Shown here piece by piece: positions 1 through 18,368 of a stretch of DNA of 64,000 nucleotides. Position 1 is the first letter of the stretch; each line of letters opens with the position of its first letter. A program made the translations under genes and the position numbers. The notes beneath the pieces were generated by a model. That model did no database searches. It saw nothing but the letters and a program-made list of their open reading frames with translations, and had not been told where the DNA came from. Source of the DNA: Aptenodytes patagonicus (taxonomy: Eukaryota; Chordata; Aves; Sphenisciformes; Spheniscidae); assembly GCF_965638725.1 (NCBI RefSeq), contig NC_134951.1, positions 4,278,001-4,342,000 of the forward strand. Direction: 5' to 3'.

Positions 1-284
1 CCTGCCCCACTGCCCGCCCCACTGCCTGCCCTCCCCAACCATTTCTATTCCTAAACCAACATCCCAGTCAGCCTGTCACCTCCCTTCACGCAAAATCAAT
101 AACAACGGGTGAGCAGGTTAATTATAATCACAGAATAAACGCCGCGGTCTCAAAGTTCACTCAACTTCAGCAGCGTTTCAAAACGAGCAGGCGACGCCAA
201 GAAACTTTCATTGATTCCTCCGGGGCAGGTGTGGGAGTTTGAACCTGTCCCCAGGCTGATCTTGATTCAAGACCTACTCAGTTT

Positions 285-470
285 TCTTCCTTATCTCGAC
301 TTTCGCCTATCTTATAATGCCTGTTATTTTAGATAAAAGGTCCAATCAATTGAGTTAGAAAAACTGCAAGTTATATGTTGCCCTGATAAGTTCTGTACCT
401 GCCGTTCTATTGGCCTGGGCTGCAGTTTCTGTGCGAACTGACCTTTGCAGATGCTTTATCGGTGGCCGGG
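285..470. promoter_or_regulatory. Candidate enhancer: cluster of GATA motifs
   Basis: Four WGATAR matches on either strand fall within 100 bp: AGATAAG (minus, 290-296), AGATAG (minus, 307-312), AGATAA (331-336) and TGATAA (384-389). A weaker CGATAA lies at about 456-461 on the minus strand. The block lies in an intron of a GATA-factor gene, so an autoregulatory enhancer is a reasonable inference. Function is not shown by sequence alone. Confidence 0.4.
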
Positions 471-878
471 AGAATCGCTCCATCCTCCCGCCCTGCTCGG
501 GGGCTGAGTTGACTTAACGTTCAGAATAACTAATAAAAGAGGAAAAGAGAAGGGCCAGGGGTTAGACAAACTGACTGTCCCCTATAACGTGATGAACCGT
601 AGTAAACACCTTTTTGTTTGTCCCTGGCTGGCGTCCCGTAGGGAGGCCAGGATCTGGCCTAGCTTATTTTGGTGTAACTCCTCTGAGTGGCATTTATCAG
701 TGTAAAACCTCCAAATTGGAGCCACGGCCTGTGTCCAAATTAGTGAGCTAAAGAAAACTGGGGTGGGGGGTTGGATATGCACATGATCGTCCATATTGGT
801 TAGTGTCGTCGTGCTCAGAGAAGGCTTAGACACGTGGAGCGGTATATACCCTACGTATTTCATACATTCCTACACGTA

Positions 879-991
879 GAATCATAGAATCGCTTAGGTT
901 GGAAAAGACCTTTAAGATCATCGAGCCCAACCGTAAACCTAGCACTGCCACGTCCACCGCTAAACCATGTCCCTAAGCGCCACATCTACAT
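879..991 (-). repeat. CR1 LINE fragment, 3' end
   Basis: Reverse complement of an avian CR1 3' end. The terminal signature (TCATAGAATC in plus orientation) is at the left, followed by the conserved tail of the subfamily that reads GGTTGGAAAAGACC. The copy is diverged and truncated to about 110 bp. The same subfamily recurs near 18.1 and 58.1 kb. Confidence 0.85.
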
Positions 992-1300
992 GTATACATG
1001 GTGTATATATGTTTTATATATATAAAGTGTGTGGGTTTTTTTATATACGTGTGTGTGTGTTATATTTGTGTACGTATATATAAATATATATACACACACA
1101 TGGTTCTATACAGCTATGTTCTACATAGCCATAGAATAATAATTCTAATAGCAAAAGTGAAGAGAGTTGATTAGGGATGACTCCTAGCTTGCTAAAATGG
1201 CATTCTTAAGGACATGGTATATGTGTATATATACAAATATATACATTTTTACATATGCACATATATACATACACATGTATAATACACACACACTTATGAT
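991..1300. repeat. TA/TG-rich microsatellite
   Basis: Alternating TATATA, GTGTGT and CACACA runs with interruptions (for example 1015-1022, 1051-1060 and 1245-1292). Simple-sequence DNA; short open frames across it are not genes. Confidence 0.85.
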
Positions 1301-1454
1301 AACAATAATATAATTAATTGTATTCCTACAAGCAGGATTTTGCCCATTTGACTTGGATAAATGTCTTTCCTTCTCATCTGCACCAGTCTGGGAAAAAAAA
1401 ACCAAACACCTTTGAGTTTCTGGAGTTGCAGGATTGCAGAAATGCCGGTCGGAA

Positions 1455-1590
1455 GATCTCTAGTCCAGCCTCCTGCTTGAAGCAGGACAACCACAAGCGG
1501 TGGCTGCGGTCAGCTGTGGCTTTATCTGGATGAGGCTTGGAAATGCCCAGGGATGGAAATTCCCCCATTTCCTAATGAAAACGCTTTTCC
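1455..1590 (-). repeat. Old CR1 fragment
   Basis: Diverged CR1-like text in minus orientation: a CTAGTCCAGCC block followed about 90 bp later by CAGGGATGGAAATTCCCC, the order seen in inverted CR1 tails. The intervening sequence is poorly conserved, so this is an ancient copy. Confidence 0.55.
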
Positions 1591-2417
1591 TAATGCCCAG
1601 CCTGTGGTTTGTGCTGCGTCCCCTTGTGCCTTCTCCCACCATTGGGAAGAGTTTGGCTCTGTTGTCTGCATACATCTGGCTAGCTGATGTCCTTGTAATG
1701 ATCCCAAACAGCACCAATTTCCTGGGCCCAGAGCTGGCCCTGGCTTTGGTCCACCTGGGTGCTGGTAGTCACTTCTACAGACAGACAGATGGTCACCATC
1801 AGACAGACAGATGCTGCACTAGGACGTACGACCACAAACCATTGGGTTCCCGTGGTTTAAGGAGTTTCAGCTCATCAGCTGCTCTGTAGGAGCCCAAGCG
1901 GGCCAAGAGCACATGAAGGCTATGTCATGCTTGATGATGAACTAGTGCCAGATGCCAGCCATGGGAACCCAACAGACCAGGCTCTTCAATCGTTAGCATG
2001 GCCCCTGGCATGGTCCAAGCACAGACCATCTCAGCCTGACCCAGGAATCTCCTGATGCAGGTCCTGGGAAGCAGTTTGGATGTGACCACTGTAGATTAGG
2101 GTCCGAGAGCATCTGAACATGGCCAGACTCTGCTAGCTGGGCTTAGGGTCAGGGTTCACCAGTTACCCCGTAACTGGCCCCAGTTCACCAGTTACCCAGT
2201 AGCCATAAGGCCAGTTCCCATGGCTCAGCCATGGAGCAGCAGCTTGGCATGCCTCCAGAGCACACCTGCTCGTGGTCCCCTGTGGGTACCTCAGCCACGG
2301 CTGCGCACGTCGGAGGTGATCCATTGCCTGTGCCCAACTCAGAAACAGCTGCCCAGGTGGGATCATGGCATTGCAAATCCCAAGCTTTCCTGCTCCTTTA
2401 CATTTTTTTCCCCACCA

Positions 2418-2475
2418 CGGACTAGATGATCTTCAAAGGTCCCTTCCAACCCAAACCATTCTGTGATTCTGCGAC
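2418..2475 (+). repeat. CR1 3' terminal fragment
   Basis: Plus-strand CR1 tail: GGACTAGATGATC, then the TCCCTTCCAACCC block and the octamer-like end ATTCTGTGATTCTG. Only about 57 bp remain. Confidence 0.8.
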
Positions 2476-5400
2476 CCTTCCCTTGCAGTCATCAAAGAAG
2501 AGCCTCTGCTAGGGCACGTCCATTTTGAGATGGGACGTATTTCAAGGAGGATAACGCTGTAACTGTTTTTCCTTTGTCAAAAGAAAGAAAGACCATTTCC
2601 AGGTGCCTCCTGCCAAGCAGACCCCAGGCTGTGGATGGCCCCATCCCGGCCATTCCCTGGGCTCTCCATGCTAATCTAAGATTTGTTAAAAAATATTTGG
2701 ACAGTCGATAAGCAGAGGAATCTCCTGTTTATCAGAAGAGCCTCAGATATTTACAAGTGTAAGAATTGCAAGTAGGAGTAAGAAAGGGGAGGTCACCTTG
2801 GTGTGTGGGATCCCAGGCGTGCATCCCAGCAAAAGAAAGCAGACCTTGGAGTTCAGTCATGCACAGCTTGACAGTCAGCAGAAGTTGCTGTAGGACACCA
2901 AGTTGCTATCAAAGGGGTGGTCAGCAAGTGCTCCTACCAAAAGGGGTGTTTGCATGCCTCTCTCCTGTATAGCAGACTGTGTACCTTTTGGATGTGGGAC
3001 ACAGTACTTCAGCGTGTGGGTCGACAGTCTCTCCACCCAGTTCTGGTACAACCATTGGGCTTGATGGTTTGGGGTCTGGTAGTTCTGGTGTGCTGGAGAG
3101 CTGTCAATGCTTTTCCAAGCAACCAGGTTGGCCAGTCCCCCAGGACCATCTCCTGTCCCTTCCCAAAACAGGCAGTTTGTTTGAATCTGCTTTAGAGGAA
3201 TCCAGCCCGTTTCCACGCACCCTTCTTCCATCCACTGCTTGTCCCCACATCTATGACTGCGGCCTTTGAAAGTTGTCCTGTTGCCCCCCTCCAGTGAGGC
3301 AGGGAAGAGCCTTTGCTCCTTCTCACGAGGGAAGAACAGTGTCGCAAGGAGATGAAAAGCCTCGCTCAAGGGAAGCCTATTGCAGAGCCAAGACTGAACT
3401 CAAATCCAGGCCCAGGATTTGACCAACCTTCCCGTCGTGTCCTTCTTGCACATGATCTCAGCTGGTCCCTTGGCTGCTTCTACCTCCACTGTCCTTCAAA
3501 CTGGGGAAAACATATCCATGAAGGAAAGGAGTATTCTTGGCTGTTGGCAATGGTGTGTGCCATAGACCTTGGCTTGCCGCAGGCAGAGGAGGGAGCTTTG
3601 CAGGGGAGGGACACAATGTTCCCTTTGCCTTGACGTGAAACATTTGGCCTGGGAAGGGTTGCACAGGAACATTCTCGCTGTGGTGTTTCCCGAAGCAAGG
3701 AAAAAACAGATTTCTTCGCCTTTTTGAAAGCAGCGTGTGGCTCAGCCAGACTGTAGGTTGAGTGCTTCCGAAGCAATAAGTAGGGTCTTTTGGTTTGCAG
3801 GGGGAAAGCTGTTTGGTCTAGGCAGCGAGTAACCAAGAATTTTTGCCACCGTAGACGTCTCAGATAAACCCCAAAACATTCTGGGACAGCAACGGGCCAT
3901 TTCTGTGAAGCTGCGCAATGACGCATTTTGCTTGAAACTGTGTTTCTGGCTAAGCGTAGGGAATTTACCTGCTTCTCCATTTCCAGCAGATCAGCCATCA
4001 CACAGGTGATGTCTTCTGGTAATCCAGATCAGAGGAGAATAGGGAGCCACATTCCCACCAGCGACCAACCCAGTGATGGGCACTACTCGAACAGCCACTG
4101 TCCCGCTCTCCCCATGTCTAGGTCCCATTAGTCTGTAAAATAGTGGGGCCCTGGATGAAGTTCCCCAAAATTCTGTCAGAGGGGAAACAGGCAGAGAAGA
4201 GGGAGGGGGAGAAAAGCCAATGGGCAGAACCTGTTTTTTTACAGAAACATCCTCGGATCCGTTAGCTGAAGGGTAAGATAATGCACATGGGCTTTCTGAT
4301 CCCAGTCTGTGTGTCAAGCTGATGATGTCCCCGTCGAAAAAGGAAAGGCTTACTGACAGCTTTCTTTTGGCTACAGATCTCTCCTTGGTTTTTGCTGCTG
4401 TCTTCCTTTCCAGTTCAGCCCTGCTCTGCCACGGTACCGGACCGACTGGCACTTTTAACTGCTGTGGTCTGACCAGAAACCTTTTGGTGGGTTTTTCCCC
4501 TTGAAACTTCAGCTTCTGGAGTTATGCAATTCATGGGAGCATCTCAACCCATTCAAAAGAAATAGAAGATGTGACTTTCAGCTCCACTAGCTGCAGCAAA
4601 ACACTTATTAAAAGGATCCCTGAAGGCTTGAACCTTTGTGGAAGGATTTTTTTTGTCACTTTTTAATGGAAACAATCTTGGGATTTGGGACAAACCATCC
4701 TGAGCAGCTGGGAATGGCAAATCCCGTGTCCCCCTGCTGTGCTGTCGTGGCTGTCCCTTGAAGCAGAAGGTGAGGGTGTCTTGGGTGGGATCCCAGGGTG
4801 TCCATGTGTCCGAGGGGCCAATGTCCTTTGCCTCAGCTGCAAGTGCCCCTGAGAGTCCATTTGGGATTCGTGTATACACAGGAATGTGGCTCTCACCTCT
4901 TATCATAACAAATCGTTTTAGGAAACTGCTTCTCTGTGGGGAAAACTGCTCTCAGGGTCTGTTTAGAGCCTGTAAGTGCCTGGCTGTGTTTGAAGGACAG
5001 CTTCTCCTTTGCTGAGTTGCTTCACTGGGTTGAGAAGACACTTTTGCAGGGGGAAATGTTGATATTAAATATCTCTCCAGCTGTAAACAAAACTCCAGTG
5101 CTATATTAATGGAAGTCTCCTTCCATTCCTCTTCACCCAGAGGGGGTGCAGGCAGGAGAGGACTGGAGGGCAGAAGAGGGTAGACAACCTTGTCGTTGTT
5201 TCTCATGCAGCAACAACAGGGTCTGACCCAAACCAGTGGAGGGAGGGCTCTTTGTCCCCTTCTAGAGGCTGGTTTGGGAACAAAACCTTATAAACTGGTT
5301 GTTGACTCTGAACTGAAGGATTTAGAGTCTCTCTATCGGAGGTGCTTTTACTGTTATTATTCTTTTGGGTCCCGATCCATCAGGTTTACACGTTCAAGAT

Positions 5401-6419
5401 GATCTCTCCAAGGTTAACAGATTTAGGGTTGCTAAAGAAAAGCCCAAACAAACCCAGAAGGTCTGGACCTAGGAATGGGCATGCTGTCAGGCTGGCAGAG
5501 TTGGGGTTTGCAGAGACGGTGGAAAGACCCAGAGAAGGCAGTTCAAGCCACTCTTCAGACTCAAGCCCTGGGCAACCTCCCTCTGATCTCCAGCTGACTT
5601 GGTTGCGAGAGGGTATCTGATTCTCCTGGTTGGGAAGACAAAAGTACTCAGACTTTGGGTGGGCCATGTCCTTGGTCAGAGATACTGTCATGTCCTAGAC
5701 ATGCTGGGAAAAGTGCCTGTAGGTGTGGGCTGGCTGGCGGTGCTCAGATCTGCTTTCTTGTTGAGCCCTGCATTGTCCGCACCAGTTGATCTCTGTGGAC
5801 CTGGCGGTCAGTGTGAAGGACCACTCCCAATGACTAAGAGCCATGAAGGGCAATATCCAAGAATGCTTTTTCCCTACCAGACCCCAGTGCCCCACTTAGG
5901 AGTTGTTCCTGGCTCCCTGGGGACCGAATGTCCCATTGTGGAAAGTATTTCTGACATTAGCATGCTCAAGGCCTCACCCAAGATTAGGAGACTGTTGTGC
6001 AACACACAAGTGACATTTCCTGCCCTGGGGACCTTGCAGTCCTCATAAACTATAGGTGTGAGGGGAAAAAGATCTCCTTTTACACAGCAAGCCGATGCCC
6101 AGGACAGGGACAAGACCCAATCCCTCCTCTCCACCGGCTGGGTCATTCAGCGAGATTTCATGATCTGCCTGCGTGACCGATCCCAAGGCTGATACTATCC
6201 AAGATAAGGGCTGGGCAAAGGCCCTTGGGGGAGCTGTATGTTCAAAGAGGAAGATGAGGCCATGCAGCACACACGAGGCCACTCCAGCCATGGGCTGGTG
6301 TCCTCCTCAGCCTAACCAGCAGACGCGATCCTTTCCTCAACCCTGTCCCAGTGCCGGCCATACCTGGCTTTGGGAGAGGGAGTAAATCTTTCCAGCAGAA
6401 AGGCTATTACAGAGGTCAC

Positions 6420-6760
6420 GGGACGGACCCATAAATCTCCATTATCAGGCAGCGGCTCCTGTGCCACGAAACGGAAATTATTACCCTGAGTGCGACTGGG
6501 GGAGCCTTTCCTTCCCCCCGCATTGTTCAGGGCCCTCCGGGAGCCGCTCGGGCAATTTGCTGCCTGAATAAACGTTTCCTTTCCCGGCTGCTAAGTACAA
6601 GGAATAAGTGTCAGGGGAGCTCATAATGCCAGGATTTAGAGCTCCAGCCCTGAGACAGAAGCCAAGAAAACACTTTGCTGTTTTTTCCCGGGGAACCTCC
6701 TTAATCCCCATTATTAATAACAATGGCAAATTAAACAATTAGTGCGCTTGAAGCCCAGTG
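6420..6760. promoter_or_regulatory. Candidate conserved noncoding element
   Basis: Unique sequence with little simple repeat. At its right end it contains paired homeodomain-type TTAAT/ATTAAT cores, a SOX consensus AACAATGG at 6719-6726, and CAATTAG at 6736-6742. It resembles developmental enhancers by motif packing only; conservation was not tested. Confidence 0.3.
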
Positions 6761-9689
6761 ACCTCCATGCCCAATATAGCTCAACCTGCCAGTGGATCGC
6801 AGTTCCTGTGGGCTCTGAGCCCTGGGAACGTTTGGGTTTCCTAGGTCTGGATACCCACCCACGCCAAACTGCACGGGCTGCAGCTCTTCAGGTGATACTC
6901 TCATTATTTTGTAGACCCTCAGGTTTTTAAGAGCAGCCGGGATGTCTCAGCTGTGCGGCCAGAAGGTCAGCTCAGAAAGCTCCCCTCGGCAACTTCATCC
7001 CTGAGTTTAGTGACGCTGTAAAATTACAGCACCTCTTTTAGAAAGAAATCCAGTCCTTTGCCTTCCACTTCTCCATTGGGGCCCAAATGTCCTTTGTTCA
7101 CTAAAGGGCATGCACTAGGCCTGCATCATCTTCTCCGAGCCAGTATCCAGTAGCGTCCGAGACACATCCTTTGCCATCATCAAGCATACTTCGAAGCAGG
7201 ATATTTCTCCTCCAGGTGAGATCTCTTGAGGTCAAGGAGCTCCCTCTGCTCTGACGGGGCTCCAGGAATGGTTTTAATGAGGTTGCACTCTGCAGATGTC
7301 ATCTTCTGACTCAGCACTGGGTGGTGCACGCAAGGGACACACCCATCTGATATCGCCCCATAAGGGCTGCGATTAGGGAGAGCCACCCATTGCGTGGAGC
7401 CTCAATGTGCCCTGGGAACAAAGTCTGTTCCTTTCCCCGTCTCGAGCACCAGTGAGTCCTGTTTATTAACGTTCACAAGGATCACCTTTGTCTGCAGCTG
7501 AGAGGGGAAAATCACACAAATGTTATTACTACGGAAGCAGAAGAGGACTTTTGGAAACTTAAACCAGTGAAAGTCCCTCAAGAGAGAAGCTCCAGTCCAA
7601 ATCCCATGGAAACTGAAAAAAAAAAACCCCAAAACCCAAACCACCAAACAAGTGGTGAAGAATATAGCTCAAACAAATACAGATGAAAAAGGAGAGCGGG
7701 TCTCAAGACTGCTTTGCGCCGGTCTTTTGGATGTCTGGTTACAAACCAACAGTGAAAATAATGTGGACAGTGGAGCTGGGTGTCACACAAACTCTTAGGA
7801 AATAACGTTCAATATTCATTAGCAATTTTGATTATTGTCAGAAAATAAGAGACTTACACTTTGCCTGGTTTAAACTCCACATCCTCTGTTTTTTTCTAAA
7901 AACAGAAGTATACCCGTACTTATACTTGACATTTCTTCTTATCATACCCATTTTGAGGGACCTTCCTGTTCAAGAGCTAGTCCAACTCTTTACATTTCTG
8001 AGGGACCATTAGGAATTTCCTCCTTTTTCTTTGATAAAAAACTTTCAGATTTTGGTTTTCTGGAGGAAAAATCTCCAGGAAAGATGATATTTTGTATTTA
8101 GTCACAGACACAACTCAAATCAGTCAAGAGTTTTAACTTATCTTCAGACTACTTCTGCTCTGCTAATTCTCCCTGGATGATGTTAATGACTTTGTACTGA
8201 ATTATTTTCAAAGAAGGAGGGATTTTCTCACAAGACAAAAATTACTGTGAAAATAATTTGGCTTTTTCTTTGGAAAATGATAATCAAAAACCTCAACAAC
8301 TTCTAAGATGAAAAAAATAGTGAAATGCTTTCCTTTCTTGAGATTTTACGAGGAAATTAGTTCTTTCCTGACCAGCTGTTCCAATCCCCTCTCTTTTCAA
8401 AGGAAGTTTATTTGATCTAGATTTTGGCTGCGACTCAATGGTGATTTTAAAGGGGAAAGTGAGGCATTATGGTTACAGTATCACTGAATCCACGTGTACA
8501 AAAATCACCTGGAGGGATTCCCATCTTTCCTAAACCACCAGAATTGGTCAAAGGTAATGAGATTTTCCTAAGCTGCTGAGAAGATACTGGATTCCTTTTT
8601 TTCTGGCTCCAGAGCCCCTTGGGTACACTCATTTACTGTTTTCTAGTATTTCCCCATGGGCACACGGTGTAATCTCTTGCCATTTTTAGCCTGGTTTTCT
8701 AGGGAGGATTAGGCTCACGTGAATCTTTTTCTCTGTGTCTCTGTTTACTGGCGCCACTTTAGTAATTTTTTAATCCTTTGGCTGTTTCATGGTTATGTAG
8801 TTTCCTACAGGTTTTCCAAAAATAGTCTGGAGAAGAGAGAAAATAAGGCTGATGTTTGAACATAACCCTTATTAGATCTCAGAGAATCCACATGGGATTG
8901 AGACACAGATCGGCAAGAAGCCAAATTTTGTTGGTTTGCTGTTTGGGGAACTATTATATTCCAGCAGAAAGCTGAGATACTCATATAACAAGCAGGTGGA
9001 CAAGCACAAAATACAGCAAGATGCACAATAACGTTTTAAGAGTTAACGTTATGCTGGTCTGTAATGGCTGAAGGTCCTGATGCAAAGCTCTTGCCGTCCT
9101 CCAAACGTCTCCTGTGCACTGCAGTTTGTCGGGAATTTTTTCAGCAGCCTGGTTTATTCCCAGCCTATGCTAAGTAATGGAGCCGTTTGCTGTCATTTGT
9201 CATTTTCTTCTTCTCCCCAATTATTTTACCATCTAGCGTTCCCTTTTTGGTGCCCGCAACAGAACGTGTCCACGTGCAGGAAGGAATGGTTTTGTAACAG
9301 AACAAAATACATCCCCAAGCTGAACTCAATAGCTGATACTCTCCAGGTGGGATCACCATGAGGAACGCACGTTTTCAAGGGCCATGCCAGCCAGATGCAG
9401 CTATATTTACATCTCAGCAAGGCCTATAGCTGATGCTTATATTTTATTAGGTGAAGTTCTTGCCTTCTCAAGGGCATTGTATCCAAGGGTGAGCTGACCT
9501 GTGTCTTTCCAAATGATGATGCAGTCGAGGTGTGTTGTGTTGACCTCTGCACTGCCTTGCAGATGATACGGACCTGCCATAGCCAGAGGGATTGGACTGG
9601 CCCAGCCCAGGGCAGTTGTCCTCACCCTCAGATCACAGCTGCAGCCGGGCCCCGGTGGTGGGTGAACCAGGAACGTGATGGGTGAATGC

Positions 9690-9800
9690 ACCAAGCCCTG
9701 GAGAGTGACGTCAAGCACGATGGAGATTTGCATCAAAAGCTGAGTCTCTGACATCTGTGAATGCCCAGTGATGTCTGTCAGCTGACAGCCTGAGCTGGGG
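9690..9800. promoter_or_regulatory. Candidate regulatory block: CRE, octamer and E-box palindrome
   Basis: Contains a perfect CRE (TGACGTCA, 9706-9713), a perfect octamer (ATTTGCAT, 9726-9733) and a perfect 14-bp palindrome CTGTCAGCTGACAG (9775-9788) centred on the E-box CAGCTG, all within 83 bp and about 0.7 kb upstream of the N-finger exon. Confidence 0.35.
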
Positions 9801-10444
9801 TTGCACATGTTGTTGTAGTCCTTGCAGTTCAGGAGATGCTTCTCACGCAGAGAACAGGGCGAAGGCACGTGAACGTCTCTCCCCCTTGGCGCTCTGCAGC
9901 CATTCCCCTCTGCAGAGGGGCTGGGTGGGAGCTGGCATGGGCTGAGTGAGGAGCAGTCCTGCGGGGGAACAGGGCGCACAGGCACGGCTTTCCCTGCCCA
10001 CACTTGCTTCAGCCCCGTTGAGAGGTGCTCGGGCAGCTGTCTGATCTCTGGGCGGTTCTGCTTCGTGGGTCCAGGCTTGTGTTTGTCCGCGGTCGCAGGC
10101 AATTTGTCTTGATTGTAAACACGGCTGTTCGCCTGCCCCAATCTGTTTGCCCTGGCTAGGTCCAATCTTGAAAATTGGATAACGTCAGAGCAGAAGGGAA
10201 GGTTTCTATTTCTGTCTCCTTGTATCTGTGTCCCAGCACATCCCTGCTGCCACAGAAGTCCTGCAGCCAACACTGTATGGCAGGGAAAGGGGTTCCTCTT
10301 CCCAATAATCCCAGGGGCTTCCTTGAGAAAGGAAGAGCTGTTTCTTGCACCCTGTAAAATCAGAATGTTTGTGATTTCTTGAAATGTCACTTCTGGGCTC
10401 AAATATTGAGAACCAGACCAGAAATTAAATGTACGGCCGCCTAA

Positions 10445-16553
<6,109 letters not shown>

Positions 16554-17785
16554 CCTGGTCTTCCACCCATGGACTTCAGGCTGATCTGCTTGAGAGATGA
16601 AGAAGATGCCACGTAATCATCAAGTCAATGTTGTTTCCCACCTCCCCTGCTCTCCTGCATTCTATCCCCTTGTGAGATGTTCCAGCAAAGAGGTTAAGAG
16701 GACTTATCTGAGGTGTAGGAAAGCTCTTAAGAAACGAACAGAGAAGACACAAATCTCAAAGTAACTAATGGACGTGAAGCCTTTTCTCCCACTTTAAATG
16801 AGCCTCTCTATTTGATTGTAACCACATTCTATGAAATAATAGCCAGAAGCACAAAGATGGACACAGTTCTTTAGTTTTGTTTATTTAAAAACATCTGGCA
16901 TTTAAGACTCAGACGATGGTGGAGCAGAGATACTTTTTTCCTTCTGTCACCATCCGTTCTTTTCCTGACCAGAAGAAAATGTCACCATCTTCTCATTACC
17001 CAAATTCAGTGATCTTCCACCAAATGGAGCCAGTTCCAGAACAGTTTGTTGAACAGACTTCACTAGACATGCTGTGGTGGCTTTAGTGGATTTGATATGA
17101 TCTAGGGCAGAGAAAAAAAGAGACCCTTCCCCACACGCATCCTCAGCTCACACATCTAGAGCTCTGTCTTCATTTTCCTAGATGGTCTGAAAACCTAATG
17201 AATGTCTGTATTTAATAGTAACCCCTTTCCTATTTATCATTACAAAATCATGGGACTGCGTTTCCGAAAGGTTGTTGGCTGAGCCTGGAGAAGGTCTGTC
17301 CAAAGTCAAAGGGGGATTTTGGAAGGAGGAACCTTCTGGAAGCAGGTAGAGGAGACCCACATTGGTCATCAAATCCTGGAGGAAAATCCCTTATGGATAG
17401 CTACAAGCCAGGCTCGGAGATGATTCAAGAGCACAGCAAGTGAAAGATGCTCTTCTAATGCTGCTGTGCCGTTGCTTTTGAGACAGCTAATTTAATTATT
17501 TTGCATACTTTTCTGTTGGTTTTGATGTCATTGATGAAATCCGATTGTCATTTATTTTTGGCTGTACTGTGAGTGCCCACTGTCCCCCTAACAGCTGGCT
17601 CATGACCATTTCACACACCTAACCCTTTAGGATTTCACCTTTTGCAATGAGCAAAGGCTTCAGCCTCTAATGGAGGTAGGCAGGGGCCGTTTTCTTTACC
17701 AAGCACGTGCATAGACTTGCTTGCCTGCAAGAGAAGCGTAACTCCATTCATGCATGAGTATTAAACAAGACTCGTGTTTTTTCTT
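16554..17785 (+). other. GATA4: Probable GATA4 3' UTR
   Basis: Sequence after the stop codon, becoming AT-rich near 17480-17560. The first reasonable poly(A) signal I see is ATTAAA at 17760-17765, followed by a TG-rich stretch (CTCGTGTTTTTTCTTG). The true 3' end needs transcript data. Confidence 0.45.
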
Positions 17786-18065
17786 GCCCATAGGGCTCTC
17801 GGCAACCAGGGAATCCTAGCAAATGGAGTTGGAAGAGATGCTGAGAGCTCACTGACTCATTCCCTTTTCCCAAAGGGATCAATTCTACCTAACCTAGCCC
17901 TGACTGCTCTTTCTCTAGCATGTGCTTAACAAACTCCAGCATCGCCGATGCCACAGCTCCCCTGTGCAGTCTAAGTGCTTCACTAGATGCTTGCCATGAC
18001 GTTTTCATCAACATGTCTGAGGAGGGACAGCTTTGCCTGTCCAGGCAGAGAATTTCTGGGAGACC

Positions 18066-18368
18066 TCATAGAATCATAGAATCATTGAGGTTGGAAAAGA
18101 CCTCTAAGATCATCGAGTCCAACCGTCGACCCAACACCCCCATGCCCACTAAACCATGTCCCTAAGCGCCTCATCTACACGTCTTTTAAATACCTCCAGG
18201 GATGGGGACTCAACCACTTCCCTGGGCAGCCTGTTCCAATGTTTCACCACTCTTTCAGTAAAGACATTTTTCCTCACATCCAATCTAAACCTCCCCTGGC
18301 GCAACTTGACGCCATTTCCTCTCGTCCTATCGGTAGTTACTTGGGAGAAGAGACCAACACCCACCTCA
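18066..18368 (-). repeat. CR1 LINE 3' part
   Basis: Inverted CR1 with its 3' terminal TCATAGAATCATAGAATC at the left. The minus strand of 18149-18364 still reads as the end of CR1 ORF2 (motifs [21 protein letters not shown]). 5'-truncated, as usual for CR1. Confidence 0.92.
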
